A stretch of 64,000 bases of DNA, taken from positions 123,683 to 187,682 of the forward strand of contig JALOLD010000003.1 in NCBI GenBank assembly GCA_025456145.1. Direction: 5' to 3'. Below, one piece after another: positions 8,825 through 18,555 of the stretch (positions are counted from its first letter, which is position 1; every line of letters starts with the position of its first letter). This DNA is from Thermoanaerobaculales bacterium. Lineage in GTDB: Bacteria > Acidobacteriota > Thermoanaerobaculia > Thermoanaerobaculales > Sulfomarinibacteraceae. A program made the position numbers and the translations under genes. The notes below the pieces were generated by a model that searched no databases, was not told where the DNA came from, and was given only the letters and a program-made list of their open reading frames with translations.

Positions 8825-9496
8825 ATGGTAAAAGCCTTCACCCTTTATGAGACCCTCGGGGTCGAGCGTGACGCCACAGAGGCGCAGATCCGATCGGCGT
8901 TCAGGAAGCTGACCTTCAAGCACCATCCCGACCGGTTCACCGGCGAGGAGCGGGAGAGGGCCGAGGAGCGTTTTCAGGAGCTGACCGAGGCCTTCAACGT
9001 CCTGAGCCGGCCGCAGAGCCGCGCCAAGTACGACGAGGAGCTCGCCCAGGGGCAGCCCGGTGCGGGAGCGGCGATGGACCGCCGCGAGATCGCCCGTCGG
9101 CTCGCGGCCAAGGGTTCGCAGACGCTGAAGGAGGGCAACCTGAGCCAGGCACTCAGCGAGCTCAAGTCGGCCCTGGACCACGACGACAACTGCGCGCGCG
9201 CCCACTACTTCATGGGAGTCGCCCTGGGCAAGGTCGATGGTCGGGAGAGGGACAGCCTGCGCCACCTCGAGCGGGCTCTCAGCCTCGAGCCGGCCAACCC
9301 GGCGATGATGGCGGAGACCGCGGTCGCTGCGATGAGAATCGGGATGAAGGAGAGGGCACAGCGATTGGCCGAGCAGGCGATGGGCTTCGACCCAACCAAC
9401 CAGAAGGCGGCGAAGGTGCTCCGTCAGATCGAGGAGTCGGACAGCGCGCCCGCCGCGGGCGAGGGCTTTTTCGGCCGCCTGCGGCGGAAGGGCTGA
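8825..9496 (+). CDS. J-domain protein with TPR-like C-terminus
   Basis: A 223-residue protein with an N-terminal DnaJ domain (about residues 5-72) that has the intact HPD motif in KHHPDRF, then a coiled linker and a tetratricopeptide-like region (about 95-200, with GNLSQALSELKSAL and ALSLEPANP). J-domains stimulate DnaK ATPase; the TPR part probably selects clients. It lacks the G/F and zinc regions of DnaJ itself. The 128-base upstream gap is comparatively AT-rich and may hold a promoter (TTGCGT at 8737 and GACTAT at 8761, 18 bases apart), but the match is weak. Confidence 0.88.
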   Translation: MVKAFTLYETLGVERDATEAQIRSAFRKLTFKHHPDRFTGEERERAEERFQELTEAFNVLSRPQSRAKYDEELAQGQPGAGAAMDRREIARRLAAKGSQTLKEGNLSQALSELKSALDHDDNCARAHYFMGVALGKVDGRERDSLRHLERALSLEPANPAMMAETAVAAMRIGMKERAQRLAEQAMGFDPTNQKAAKVLRQIEESDSAPAAGEGFFGRLRRKG

Positions 9497-9502
9497 CCGA
9501 AC

Positions 9503-10315
9503 GTGGCCACCAACCCCAATCGTGTGGTCGGTTACCGGCTCCGGGCGCGGGGAGCGACCGATGTCGGTCGCAAGCGGCAGCTCAACGAGGACGTGTTCGT
9601 TGTCGACGAGGAGATCGGAGTCTACCTCGTGGCCGACGGGATGGGAGGGCACGCCGCCGGCGAGGTCGCTTCGCGGCTCGCCGCCGACGAGATCCTCAGC
9701 GCCTTCAGCGGGCGCACCTCGCTGACCCAGGAGACCTGGCCCGAGCACTGGGACATGACCCGCAGCGCGACCGCCAACCTGCTCGTCGACGCGATTCTCG
9801 CCGGCCACGACCGGGTGACCAACGCGGTCAACCGAGACCAGAACCTCAAGGGGATGGGGACGACGGTCGTCGTCGCCGTTCACCCCACGGCAAGCCGACA
9901 CCTCGTGGTCTGTCATGTCGGCGACAGCCGAGCCTACCGGATCAGGCACAAGAGGCTCGATCCCCTGACCGAGGACCACTCGTGGGTTCACGAGCAGGTC
10001 GCGGCGGGCTTCCTGACCGAGGAGGCGGCCCGCTCCCACCCGCTCAAGAACGTCGTCACCCAGGCCCTTGGAGGAAGCGCCGCGCCGAAGGTCGACCTGC
10101 TCGAGACCGACCTGAGGAACGGAGACCTCTACGTGCTCTGCTCCGACGGGCTCAACTCGATGCTCACCGATGAAGAGATCTTCGACCTCGCGACCTCCGA
10201 AGGATCGCTCGAGGACCGGACGGGCAGGCTGATCGACGCAGCCAACGATCGGGGCGGCAACGACAACGTGACCGTGATCCTGCTCGAGGCCTCGCAGATC
10301 ACCGCCGATCGGTGA
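9503..10315 (+). CDS. PP2C-family serine/threonine phosphatase
   Basis: A 270-residue metal-dependent protein phosphatase of the PPM/PP2C type. It shows RQLNEDVF, DGMGGHAAGE (metal-binding Asp and Gly), VGDSRAYR, CSDGL and the final GGNDNVTVI, all in the right order and spacing. It is cytosolic and probably reverses phosphorylation by Hanks-type kinases such as the one encoded at 45.8 kb. The GTG start follows the J-domain gene by six bases, so the pair is probably co-transcribed. Confidence 0.93.
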   Translation: MATNPNRVVGYRLRARGATDVGRKRQLNEDVFVVDEEIGVYLVADGMGGHAAGEVASRLAADEILSAFSGRTSLTQETWPEHWDMTRSATANLLVDAILAGHDRVTNAVNRDQNLKGMGTTVVVAVHPTASRHLVVCHVGDSRAYRIRHKRLDPLTEDHSWVHEQVAAGFLTEEAARSHPLKNVVTQALGGSAAPKVDLLETDLRNGDLYVLCSDGLNSMLTDEEIFDLATSEGSLEDRTGRLIDAANDRGGNDNVTVILLEASQITADR

Positions 10316-10411
10316 GCGATCGCCGTCGCTCGAGCCGGCCCCCGCGGGGCGACGGCGGTTCGAGCGGCACACCCGGCCGAGAGCACGCCCGACCGATGAG
10401 GAGCCCGGACC

Positions 10412-12091
10412 ATGGACCAGTTCACCCTCGCCCGCAACCCAGTCTACCCGGGAGTTTCGGGACCGCTGCTGCTGGTGATCCTCGACGGCGTCGGCCTGTA
10501 CCGCGGTCGCGCCGAGGGCTATCCTGCGAACGCCGTCGACCTCGCCAACACCCCGGTGCTCGACCGCCTCATCAAGACCGCGCCGGTCCGGCTCGAGCTC
10601 GCCGCGCACGGCCCGGCGGTCGGGATGCCCGGCGCCGACGACATGGGAAACTCGGAGGTCGGGCACAACGCGATCGGGGCCGGCCGGGTGTTCGCCCAGG
10701 GCGCCAAGCTGGTGGCCGACGCGATTGCCAGCGGCGCGATGTTCCGCAGCGAGGCCTGGCTGGAGCTGGTCGAGCAGGTGAGCCGTCCGGGGGCGACCTA
10801 CCACCTCATCGGTCTGCTGTCCGACGGTAATGTCCACAGCCACATCGACCACCTCGAGGCGATGGTCCGGCGGCTCGCCCGCGACGGAGTCCGTCGGATC
10901 CGGATCCACGCACTGGCCGACGGTCGCGACGTCGACCCGGTCACCTTCGACCGCTACCTCGAGCGTCTCGAGGCGGTTCTCGGCGAGGTCAGAGCCGTCG
11001 GATGCGACGCCGCGGTGGCCTCGGGCGGCGGGCGCATGACGATCACGATGGACCGCTACAACGCCAACTGGGAGATGGTTCGTCGCGGCTGGGAGACCCA
11101 CGTCCACGGCGCCGGTCGAGGCTTTCTCTCGGCCGGCGAGGCGGTCGCGACGCTGCGCCGGGAGAACCCCGGGGTGATCGACCAGGACCTGCCGCCGTTC
11201 GTCGTCCACGACCCGGACGGACGCCCGATCGGGACGATCGAGGACGGCGACTCGGTCGTGTTCTTCAACTTCCGCGGCGACCGGGCGATCGAGATCTCGC
11301 TCGCCTTCACCTCCGACGAGCTCGACCGGTTCGACCGCGGCCGTCGACCCGAGGTGAGATACGCCGGGATGATGGAGTATGACGGCGACCTGAAGGTCCC
11401 CGCCCGATACCTGGTGGCGCCTCCGGCGATCGAGAGAACCGTCTCGGAGTACCTCGTCCACAACGGCGTCACCCAGCTCGCGACCGCCGAGACCCAGAAG
11501 TTCGGCCACGTGACCTACTTCTGGAACGGCAACAACTCCGGGAAGTTCGACCCCGCTCTCGAGGACTGGATCGAGGTCCCGAGCGATGTGATTCCCTTCG
11601 AGAAGGCGCCGGCGATGAAGGCCCGCGAGGTCTGCGCCGTGGTCGAGACCGCGCTCGCCGAGGGGCGACACCGCTTCCTCCGGGTCAACTTCGCCAACGG
11701 CGACATGGTCGGGCACACCGGTGTGCTCGAGGCCGCGATCGAGGCGATGGAGGTCGTCGACGAGTGTCTCGGCCGGATCGAGCGGGCGGTCGCCCGGACC
11801 GGATCCACGATGATCGTCACCGCCGATCACGGCAACCTCGACATGATGCTCGAGGTCGACTCGAAGACCGGGAAGATCAAGCTCGACCGCGACGGCGCCC
11901 CGGTGGTCAAGACCAGCCACACGCTCTCGCCGGTGCCGTGGCTGCTGGTCGGCCGGGATGCGGAGCTGTTCCGGCCCAACCCGGACGTCGAGCGACCCGG
12001 GCTCGGCAACATCGCCGCGACGCTCCTGCTGCTGCTCGGGTTCGAGGCGCCGCCGGACTACCTGCCGCCGCTCGTCGTTCCGGCCGGCTGA
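10412..12091 (+). CDS. gpmI: 2,3-bisphosphoglycerate-independent phosphoglycerate mutase
   Basis: A 559-residue glycolytic enzyme interconverting 3- and 2-phosphoglycerate with two manganese ions. It belongs to the alkaline-phosphatase superfamily. LLLVILDGVGL is the first metal site, DDMGNSEVGHNAIGAG holds the catalytic serine, and ADGRDVDP, FNFRGDRAIE and TADHGNLDMM follow in order. The ATG has a GAGGAG ribosome site about ten bases upstream. The protein is slightly longer than the usual 510-550 residues. Confidence 0.96.
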   Translation: MDQFTLARNPVYPGVSGPLLLVILDGVGLYRGRAEGYPANAVDLANTPVLDRLIKTAPVRLELAAHGPAVGMPGADDMGNSEVGHNAIGAGRVFAQGAKLVADAIASGAMFRSEAWLELVEQVSRPGATYHLIGLLSDGNVHSHIDHLEAMVRRLARDGVRRIRIHALADGRDVDPVTFDRYLERLEAVLGEVRAVGCDAAVASGGGRMTITMDRYNANWEMVRRGWETHVHGAGRGFLSAGEAVATLRRENPGVIDQDLPPFVVHDPDGRPIGTIEDGDSVVFFNFRGDRAIEISLAFTSDELDRFDRGRRPEVRYAGMMEYDGDLKVPARYLVAPPAIERTVSEYLVHNGVTQLATAETQKFGHVTYFWNGNNSGKFDPALEDWIEVPSDVIPFEKAPAMKAREVCAVVETALAEGRHRFLRVNFANGDMVGHTGVLEAAIEAMEVVDECLGRIERAVARTGSTMIVTADHGNLDMMLEVDSKTGKIKLDRDGAPVVKTSHTLSPVPWLLVGRDAELFRPNPDVERPGLGNIAATLLLLLGFEAPPDYLPPLVVPAG

Positions 12092-12110
12092 GCGCCCTCG
12101 CGTCGCTCGA

Positions 12111-12140
12111 TTGACCCTCGATTCGGCGGTCTGCTAGAGT
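12111..12140 (+). promoter_or_regulatory. Sigma-70-type promoter of accA
   Basis: TTGACC (12111-12116) and TAGAGT (12135-12140) are 18 bases apart. The -10 ends six bases before the accA GTG start, so the mRNA would begin at or next to the start codon. Confidence 0.65.
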
Positions 12141-12146
12141 TCGTCG

Positions 12147-13100
12147 GTGGCAGCCCCAGTTCTACCTTTCCTCGAGCCGGTCGAGAGCCTGCGCGCCCAG
12201 GTGCGCGAGCTCGAGAAGGCATCGCCCGTCGCCAAGCCCGGACCGGCCCTCGTCAAGGCCCGGAAGGCCCTCGCGGCCGCGATCGACGGGGTGTTCTCGT
12301 CGCTCACCCCCTACCAGCGCTGCCAGGTCGCCCGCCATCCCGACCGGCCCTACACCCTCGACTACATCGGCGCCATCTTCACCGACTTCAGCGAGCTGCA
12401 CGGCGACCGCCGGTACGCTGACGACCCGGCGGTGGTCGCCGGCTTCGCGCTGCTCGACGGCGACCCGGTCGCGGTGATCGGCCACCAGAAGGGCCGGGAC
12501 ACGGCGGACAAGCTCCACCGGAACTTCGGGATGCCGCGGCCAGAGGGCTACCGCAAGGCGCTGCGGATCATGGATCTCGCGGCCCGCTACCGGCGGCCGG
12601 TGATCTCGTTCGTCGACACCCCCGGCGCCTACCCCGGGATCGACGCCGAGGAGCGCGGACAGGCCGAGGCGATCGCGTTCAACCTGCTCGAAATGGCGCG
12701 ACTGCCGGTGCCGATCGTCGTGGTCGTGACCGGCGAGGGAGGCTCGGGAGGCGCCCTGGGGATCGGGGTGGGGGACCGGGTGCTCATGCTCGAGCACGCG
12801 ATCTACTCGGTGATCTCGCCCGAGGGCTGTGCGGCGATCCTGTGGAAGGACCAGGCCCGCGCCGAGGACGCGGCGCGCGCGCTGAGGCTGACCGCCAAAG
12901 ACCTCAGGGAGCTCGGGGTGATCGACGAGATCGTCCCCGAGCCGGCGGGTGGCGCGCACATGGACCCAGAGGCGATGGCGCGGACCGTCGGGATCGCGGT
13001 CCGGCGCAACCTCCGACAGATCCGCAGGGTCCGACCCGATGTCCTCGTCGCCCGGCGGTACAAGAAGTACCGGGGCATGGGGACGGTCACCGACCGGTAG
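12147..13100 (+). CDS. accA: Acetyl-CoA carboxylase carboxyltransferase subunit alpha
   Basis: A 317-residue subunit of the carboxyltransferase that moves carboxyl from biotin to acetyl-CoA in fatty-acid synthesis. The AccA fold is clear: an N-terminal coiled segment, [40 protein letters not shown], the oxyanion-forming [15 protein letters not shown] and SVISPEGCA. accD is not in the window. The GTG start is supported by the promoter placed immediately upstream; there is no room for a ribosome site downstream of the predicted +1. Confidence 0.95.
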   Translation: MAAPVLPFLEPVESLRAQVRELEKASPVAKPGPALVKARKALAAAIDGVFSSLTPYQRCQVARHPDRPYTLDYIGAIFTDFSELHGDRRYADDPAVVAGFALLDGDPVAVIGHQKGRDTADKLHRNFGMPRPEGYRKALRIMDLAARYRRPVISFVDTPGAYPGIDAEERGQAEAIAFNLLEMARLPVPIVVVVTGEGGSGGALGIGVGDRVLMLEHAIYSVISPEGCAAILWKDQARAEDAARALRLTAKDLRELGVIDEIVPEPAGGAHMDPEAMARTVGIAVRRNLRQIRRVRPDVLVARRYKKYRGMGTVTDR

Positions 13101-13189
13101 ACCGGTGGGCCGCCGATGCTCGACCCTCGAGTCCGACTGACCTCCGAGCGAGGACCCGTCACCCGGCGACGGGGCGGACGGTCGCGGAG

Positions 13190-15145
13190 GTGAGCGCAGC
13201 GGTCCGGGTCTGGGTCCGTCACCTGACGAGCGCGATGATCGTGCTGTTCCTCGTCGGCGTGACCCTCGTCGCCTATCAGCGGACCCGCCGGGATGACCCG
13301 AGCGTTCCCTCGGTCGGTCCCGACGAGGTCGGCTTCGACCCCCTCGACGCGGCGATCGGCCTGTACCGCGGCTTTCAGCACACCGAAACGGTCGGCGGCC
13401 GGCCGGTCTTCATCCTCAACTCGATCAAAACCCTGAGCCGCGCCTCGGGCTGGCAGGAGATCGAAGGCGTGCGGCTCGAGCTGTTTCGTCACGGAGAGGC
13501 CGGGCCGGTCCTGACCGCGGACCACGCGAGCTACAACATCGAGACCCGAGAGGCGCGCCTCGCGGGGGGGATCCACGTCGAGTTCCCCGATGGAGCGTTC
13601 CTCAACACCGACGCCGGTCGCTTCGAGGCCGGAAGCCAGCTCTTCGTCTCCGAGGCGCCGGTGCTCTATGTCGACGGTGCGACCTTCGGGCAGGCGAGAC
13701 GCGCGACCTACGACCTCGACGACAACCGGGTCACCCTCGAGGGCAACGCGGCGCTGCGGGCCGACGACGGGGCGATGCTGGTCGCGCCGAAGATCGTCTA
13801 CCGGCGCGAGGAGGGGCGGGTCTTCTTCGAGGAAGGGGTCGAGCTGACCCGTCCCCTGTCGCGTCTGCGGGCGGCCCGCGGCGCGCTGCTGCTCGCCCCG
13901 GGAGAGGGGCCGGCCGAGAGGATCGAGCTGAGCGGCGGGGTCGAGCTCCTCTCGACGGTCGACGGTACCGACGAGGTGATCGAGATGACCGCCGAACGGG
14001 TGTTCACGGAGCGGGACCCGACCGGCCGTTGGCAGGTCACGGCGCGGGCCTCCGACGGCTGGGTCGTGGTCCGGTTCAGCGGCGGTGAGGAGGTCTTCGA
14101 GCGGACGCTCCAGAGCCCGGACCTCCGTGCTCTGATCGGGGACGAGGGGATCGTCTCGATGCGCGCCGAGTCCGGGGTCTGTCTGCGCGAGATTCCCCAC
14201 CAGGGCCCGGTCAAGACCGCCGAGGCCGAGAGCGCTCGGGCCTGGTTCGGCGGCGGTCGGCTCACCGATGTCGAGCTCACCGGCGAGGTCCTGATCGACG
14301 CCGAGGAGGTGCGGTCACGGTCGCGGCGGGCCCGCCTGGTGCAGGCGCGCGACATGGTGATGCTCGAGGGCGATGCGAGCGGTCGAGAGCGGGTCGAGCT
14401 CGACTCGCCGAGGGGCAGGATGTCGTGCGACCGGGCCACCCTGCTCGACCGCGGGCGCCGGATCGAGGCGCGCGGCAAGGTCCAGGGCCGGCTGACCGGC
14501 GCGAGCCTGCTCGGCGGCTCGTCGGGTGGCGTGAATGACGAGCCGGTCCGGTTCGCCGCCGAGCTGCTCAAGGTCGAGGACGACGGCGACCGGCTCTCGC
14601 TCCACGACGAGGGCCGGGTCTGGCAGGGCAACCGTCTGCTCCTCGCCGACGACATCCTTTATCTTCACCGCGAGCGCTCGATGGAGGCTCGGGGCCATGT
14701 CCGGGCGACCTTTCCGGCGGCCGAGATGAACGCCGCGACCGACCGCCCCGACGACGAGGTGGTGATCGAGTCGCGCTCCCTCGACTACGCCGCCGAGACC
14801 GGAACGGCGGAGTTCCGCGGATCGGTCCGCTATGTCGACCCGACCCGCACCCTGACCGCGAACCGCTTGACCGTCGCGTTCGACGAGGACAACGAGATCA
14901 CCGACGTCGAGGCGGAAGGGGCGGTCGAGATCGAGGACCTCGAGCAGGGGCGTCGGCTGACCGGCCAGCACGCCCGTCGGGTCGTCGCGGACCGGACGAT
15001 CGTCGTCACCGGCACGCCGGCGCAGCTCGTCGATCGGCGCGGTAACGTCGCTTCGGGCGAGTCGTTGACCTGGAATGAGGCCGATGGTACGGTCACCATC
15101 GGTGGCGACACCGAGCTCGTCTACCACCCGGAGGAGACCCCCTGA
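13190..15145 (+). CDS. LptC-LptA (OstA-like) fusion protein
   Basis: A 651-residue protein with one N-terminal membrane helix (about residues 12-30) and then a long periplasmic beta-rich region. The LptC-like part spans about 60-230 ([31 protein letters not shown]). Later OstA/LptA-type repeats include [18 protein letters not shown] and [18 protein letters not shown]. LptC and LptA form the bridge that carries LPS across the periplasm; here both appear to be in one chain. The GTG at 13190 follows a GGAG box very closely. The next gene, lptB, overlaps its stop codon. Confidence 0.8.
   Translation: MSAAVRVWVRHLTSAMIVLFLVGVTLVAYQRTRRDDPSVPSVGPDEVGFDPLDAAIGLYRGFQHTETVGGRPVFILNSIKTLSRASGWQEIEGVRLELFRHGEAGPVLTADHASYNIETREARLAGGIHVEFPDGAFLNTDAGRFEAGSQLFVSEAPVLYVDGATFGQARRATYDLDDNRVTLEGNAALRADDGAMLVAPKIVYRREEGRVFFEEGVELTRPLSRLRAARGALLLAPGEGPAERIELSGGVELLSTVDGTDEVIEMTAERVFTERDPTGRWQVTARASDGWVVVRFSGGEEVFERTLQSPDLRALIGDEGIVSMRAESGVCLREIPHQGPVKTAEAESARAWFGGGRLTDVELTGEVLIDAEEVRSRSRRARLVQARDMVMLEGDASGRERVELDSPRGRMSCDRATLLDRGRRIEARGKVQGRLTGASLLGGSSGGVNDEPVRFAAELLKVEDDGDRLSLHDEGRVWQGNRLLLADDILYLHRERSMEARGHVRATFPAAEMNAATDRPDDEVVIESRSLDYAAETGTAEFRGSVRYVDPTRTLTANRLTVAFDEDNEITDVEAEGAVEIEDLEQGRRLTGQHARRVVADRTIVVTGTPAQLVDRRGNVASGESLTWNEADGTVTIGGDTELVYHPEETP
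15129..15135 (+). promoter_or_regulatory. Ribosome binding site for lptB CTG start
   Basis: GGAGGAG lies six bases before the CTG at 15142. It supports CTG as the real start of lptB, since no ATG, GTG or TTG occurs in frame between the upstream in-frame stop at 15076 and the P-loop. Confidence 0.65.
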
Positions 15146-15876
15146 CGCCCAAGGCCCTGGACCTCGTCGCGCACGAGCTGAAGAAGTCCTACCGGGGCAG
15201 GTCGGTCGTCGACGGCGTCAGCCTGACGATCTCGCCGGGCGAGATCGTCGGCCTGCTCGGGCCCAACGGCGCCGGGAAGACCACGACCTTCTACATGATC
15301 GTCGGGCTGATCGAGCCCGACGCGGGTCGCGTGGTGCTCGGCGAGCGGGAGATCACCGAGGCGCCGATGTTCCGCCGGGCCCGCATGGGTGTCGCCTATC
15401 TGGCCCAGGAGCCGAGCGCCTTCCGCCACCTCTCGGTCGAGGACAACCTCTGGCTGATCCTCGAGGCCCTCGGCTCCGACCCGGCGGTCGCGGGTCAGCG
15501 GATCTCGCGTCTGCTCCGCGAGCTCGGTCTGGAACCGCTCAAGGGGCAGCGGGCGGAGACGCTGTCGGGGGGCGAACGGCGCCGGCTCGAGATTGCCCGG
15601 GCCCTCGCCACCGAACCGACGTTCATCCTGCTCGACGAGCCCTTCGCCGGCATCGACCCGATCGCGGTGCTCGATCTCCAACGCATCATCGCCCACCTCA
15701 AGTCATTGGGAATAGGTGTTTTAATCACCGATCACAATGTTCGGGAGACGTTGAAGATCACCGACCGCGCCTATATAATCAAGGACGGCAAGATTTTTGC
15801 AACGGGCCACCCCATCGATCTGGCCGCGAACCAGGACGTGCGCAGGATTTATCTTGGCGAGGACTTTCAGCTCTGA
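15142..15876 (+). CDS. lptB: LPS export ABC ATPase LptB, apparent CTG start
   Basis: The 244-residue ATPase drives LPS extraction together with LptF and LptG. Walker A is [11 protein letters not shown], the Q-loop [11 protein letters not shown], the signature LSGGERRR, Walker [13 protein letters not shown] and the switch LITDHNV, all as in LptB. The first ordinary start in frame, ATG 15295, lies after Walker A and would remove it. Only CTG 15142, overlapping the preceding TGA and behind a good ribosome site, gives a full-length protein of normal size. Near its 3' end the gene becomes AT-rich and contains a promoter. Confidence 0.9.
   Translation: MTPKALDLVAHELKKSYRGRSVVDGVSLTISPGEIVGLLGPNGAGKTTTFYMIVGLIEPDAGRVVLGEREITEAPMFRRARMGVAYLAQEPSAFRHLSVEDNLWLILEALGSDPAVAGQRISRLLRELGLEPLKGQRAETLSGGERRRLEIARALATEPTFILLDEPFAGIDPIAVLDLQRIIAHLKSLGIGVLITDHNVRETLKITDRAYIIKDGKIFATGHPIDLAANQDVRRIYLGEDFQL
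15751..15779 (+). promoter_or_regulatory. Internal promoter in lptB, probably for rpoN
   Basis: TTGAAG (15751-15756) and a perfect TATAAT (15774-15779) are 17 bases apart within the lptB coding region. Transcription would begin near 15786 and give rpoN a leader of about 225 bases. Confidence 0.6.
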
Positions 15877-16010
15877 GCCCGACACCGACCACCGGCCGCT
15901 GAGCGGCCGACCGATCACTGACCACACCGCCGGCCGGTCCGGCGTCTCCCGGAGATGCTCGGGCGTGCATCGGCTCGCGGCGCGAACCCGGGAATGACCT
16001 AGCGGAGATC

Positions 16011-17525
16011 ATGGCGCTCGAACAGAAGCTCCGTCTCAAGCTGGCGCAACGGTTGGTCATGACGCCGTCGTTGCAGCAGGCGATCAAGCTGCTCCAGCTG
16101 TCCCGGCTCGAGCTCGAGGAGACCCTTTCCCAGGAGATCCTCGAGAACCCGGTGCTCGAGGTCGAGGAGGGGGACGAGACGGCCGAGCAGGAGGCCGGCG
16201 ACCACGACGGCGGCGTCGACTCGAGCGACGACGGTCAGTCCGGGCCGGAGATCGTGGAGACGCCGACCGGCGCCGACGACTCGCTGCCCTCGGCCGAGGA
16301 GGCCTACCGAGACATCGACGTCGAGGCGTTCTTCGCGGACTACCTCGGCGACCACCGGCCGGAGGGTCCGTCGATGGCGGCGGGGGACCCGACAGAGGCC
16401 GTCCCCCTGGAGAACGTCGAGGCCGGCGCCGGCGGGCTCGCCGAGCACCTGCTCTGGCAGCTCCACATGCTCGACTGCGACGCGCGCATGATCCGGATCG
16501 CCGAGTACATCGTCGGCAACCTCGACGAGGACGGTTTCCTCGACATCAGCGACGACGAGATCGTCGAGGCGACCGGGGCGCCGCCGGAGGAGGTCGCGCA
16601 GGCGCTCGCGACGGTGCGCTCCCTCGACCCGGCGGGCGTCGCCGCCCGCTCGCTCCAGGAGTGCCTCCTCCGCCAGGTCGACCAGCTCATCGCCGTGGCC
16701 TCGAGCCCCGAGGAGGTCGTCCTCCTCGAACGCACCTCGATCGTCATTGGCGAGTACTGGGACGACCTCCTCCACCAACGGTGGGAGCGGCTCGCCGGCC
16801 GCTGCGGATGCCAGGTCGCCGAGCTCAAGGATATGGTCGACGTGGTTCAGCGGCTCGAGCCCAAGCCCGGACGGGTCTTCCACCGCGAACGAAATCAGTA
16901 CATCGAGCCGGATGTTCACATTCGCAAGGTCGATGACGAGTACACGATCCTGCTCAACGACGACGGGCTGCCGCGGCTGCGGATCAACTCGCGCTACGCC
17001 CGGATGCTCGAGGGGGCGGCCCTCGACCCGCAGGTCGCGGGCTATCTGCGCGAGAAGATGCGCAGCGCGGTGTGGCTGATGAAGAGCATCGACCAGCGGC
17101 AACGCACGATCTACAAGGTCGCCCAGAGCATCGTCGCCTTCCAGCGCGACTTTCTCGACCACGGGATCGAGCACCTCAGGCCGATGGTCCTCCGCCAGGT
17201 CGCGGAGGACATCGGGATGCACGAGTCGACCATCTCGAGGGTGGTCAGCAACAAGTACATGTACACCCCGCGTGGCCTCTTTCCGATGAAGTACTTCTTC
17301 CATTCCGGGGTCGACTCGGCACAGGGCGAGAACGTCTCGTCGCTGGTCGTCAAGGAACGGATCAAGAAGGTCGTCGAGGCCGAGGACCCGGCCCGACCCC
17401 TGTCCGACTCGAAGATCATGCGGATGCTGCAGCGCGAGGGCATCCGCCTGGCTCGAAGGACCGTGGCGAAGTACCGTGAGGAGATGGCCATCCCGTCGTC
17501 GGACAAGCGCAGGAAGGTGTTCTGA
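16011..17525 (+). CDS. rpoN: RNA polymerase sigma-54 factor
   Basis: A 504-residue alternative sigma factor that needs bacterial enhancer-binding ATPases. The N-terminal glutamine-rich region I is present (LRLKLAQRLVMTPSLQQAIKLLQL), then an acidic region II, the core-binding domain, an HTH with DIGMHESTISRVVSNKY and the terminal RpoN box ARRTVAKYRE. It heads an rpoN-hpf-ptsN-hprK-rapZ run like that of many Proteobacteria. The leader region 15877-16010 contains a short hairpin (15893-15909) but no clear -24/-12 or -35/-10 element; the best promoter is inside lptB. Confidence 0.96.
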   Translation: MALEQKLRLKLAQRLVMTPSLQQAIKLLQLSRLELEETLSQEILENPVLEVEEGDETAEQEAGDHDGGVDSSDDGQSGPEIVETPTGADDSLPSAEEAYRDIDVEAFFADYLGDHRPEGPSMAAGDPTEAVPLENVEAGAGGLAEHLLWQLHMLDCDARMIRIAEYIVGNLDEDGFLDISDDEIVEATGAPPEEVAQALATVRSLDPAGVAARSLQECLLRQVDQLIAVASSPEEVVLLERTSIVIGEYWDDLLHQRWERLAGRCGCQVAELKDMVDVVQRLEPKPGRVFHRERNQYIEPDVHIRKVDDEYTILLNDDGLPRLRINSRYARMLEGAALDPQVAGYLREKMRSAVWLMKSIDQRQRTIYKVAQSIVAFQRDFLDHGIEHLRPMVLRQVAEDIGMHESTISRVVSNKYMYTPRGLFPMKYFFHSGVDSAQGENVSSLVVKERIKKVVEAEDPARPLSDSKIMRMLQREGIRLARRTVAKYREEMAIPSSDKRRKVF

Positions 17526-17542
17526 AGGGAGTGGGAGGCATC

Positions 17543-18088
17543 ATGAGAGTCGATTATGTCGCGCGCAAGGTCACGTTGGACGACGCCTTTCGTCAGCTGA
17601 CCGAGAAGAAGCTGAAGAAGGTCGCCAAGTACTTCAACGACATCCTCGACCTCCGGGTCGAGGTGGCTCAGGAACGGCATCTGTACGTCATCGACGTGTT
17701 CGTCAAGGGCAAGGACTTCGACATCCAGTCGACGAGCCAGAACAAGGAGCTCACCGGCGCGATCCAGGAGGCGGTCGACAAGCTCGAGATCCAGGCCCGC
17801 CGAGCGAAGGCCAAGCTCAAGGAGCACAAGGGCCGTGGCGGCGACGCCAAAATGGTCCAGGACTGGGAGGTCGAGGTCTTCGACGGGCAGGCCGCCGCGG
17901 CGGGTACCCCGCGCATCGTCGAGAGGTCGACGATCCCGATCAGGCCGATGTCGACCGAGGACGCGATCATCGAGCTCGAGCGGGGTCATGACCAGTTCCT
18001 GGTCTTCCGCAACGCCTCGACCGACCGGATCAACGTGCTCTACCGTCGCAGCGACAACAACCTGGGTCTGGTGACCCCAGAGCTGTGA
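17543..18088 (+). CDS. hpf: Ribosome hibernation-promoting factor, long form
   Basis: A 181-residue protein that binds the decoding centre of idle ribosomes and, through its C-terminal domain, dimerises them into 100S particles. The N-terminal S30AE domain (about 1-100) and the C-terminal S30EA_C domain (about 125-180, ending FRNASTDRINVLYRRSDNNLGL) mark the long form. The ATG at 17543 has a GGGAGG ribosome site. Its stop overlaps the ptsN start (TGATG). Confidence 0.94.
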   Translation: MRVDYVARKVTLDDAFRQLTEKKLKKVAKYFNDILDLRVEVAQERHLYVIDVFVKGKDFDIQSTSQNKELTGAIQEAVDKLEIQARRAKAKLKEHKGRGGDAKMVQDWEVEVFDGQAAAAGTPRIVERSTIPIRPMSTEDAIIELERGHDQFLVFRNASTDRINVLYRRSDNNLGLVTPEL

Positions 18089-18555
18089 TGAAGATCCGTG
18101 ACGCCGTTCGGCCGGAGCTCGTCTTCCTCGAGCTCGAGGCGGAGGATGCCGACGGGGCGCTCGACGCGGTCTCCGGCGAGCTCGCTCGGGTCGCCGGGCT
18201 CGATGCCGGTCTGGTCAAGGAGGCGCTGACCGAGCGCGAGGGGCTCGGCTCGACCTCGGTCGGCAACGGCTTCGCCATTCCCCACTGCAAGCTCGCCAAG
18301 CTCGAGGAGATCGTCGTCGCGGTCGCCCGCTTCAGGACCGGGGTCGACTTCGGCAACGGCAAGGGGCACGAGCCGGTTCGCTACTTCTTCGTCGTGCTGT
18401 CGCCGCCGGATCAGCCCGCCGAGCACCTCCAGGTGCTGTCGCAGATCGCCCGGGTGCTCAAGAACGGAGACCTCCGCGAGGCCCTCGCGAGGGCTGCGGA
18501 CGGTCATGAGGCGGTGGCGGCGATCCGGCGCGCGGGAGACGCGGAGGGGCTGTGA
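18088..18555 (+). CDS. ptsN: PTS EIIA-Ntr/fructose-type regulatory protein
   Basis: A 155-residue EIIA domain of the fructose/nitrogen class. The phospho-accepting histidine is in GNGFAIPHCKL, preceded by LTEREGLGSTSVGNG as in PtsN. It accepts phosphate from HPr and acts as a regulator, not a transporter part. It overlaps the hpf stop by one base and the hprK start by four, and sits between rpoN-hpf and hprK-rapZ as in classical nitrogen-PTS loci. Confidence 0.93.
   Translation: MKIRDAVRPELVFLELEAEDADGALDAVSGELARVAGLDAGLVKEALTEREGLGSTSVGNGFAIPHCKLAKLEEIVVAVARFRTGVDFGNGKGHEPVRYFFVVLSPPDQPAEHLQVLSQIARVLKNGDLREALARAADGHEAVAAIRRAGDAEGL

Noticed and set aside
8786..11920. A 1044-codon minus-strand open frame across the J-domain, PP2C and gpmI genes
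   Set aside because: Antisense shadow of three well-supported genes; low-complexity composition and no motif.
15877..16010. tRNA or small RNA between lptB and rpoN
   Set aside because: A short GC hairpin is present, but there is no cloverleaf, T-loop or recognisable RNA family.
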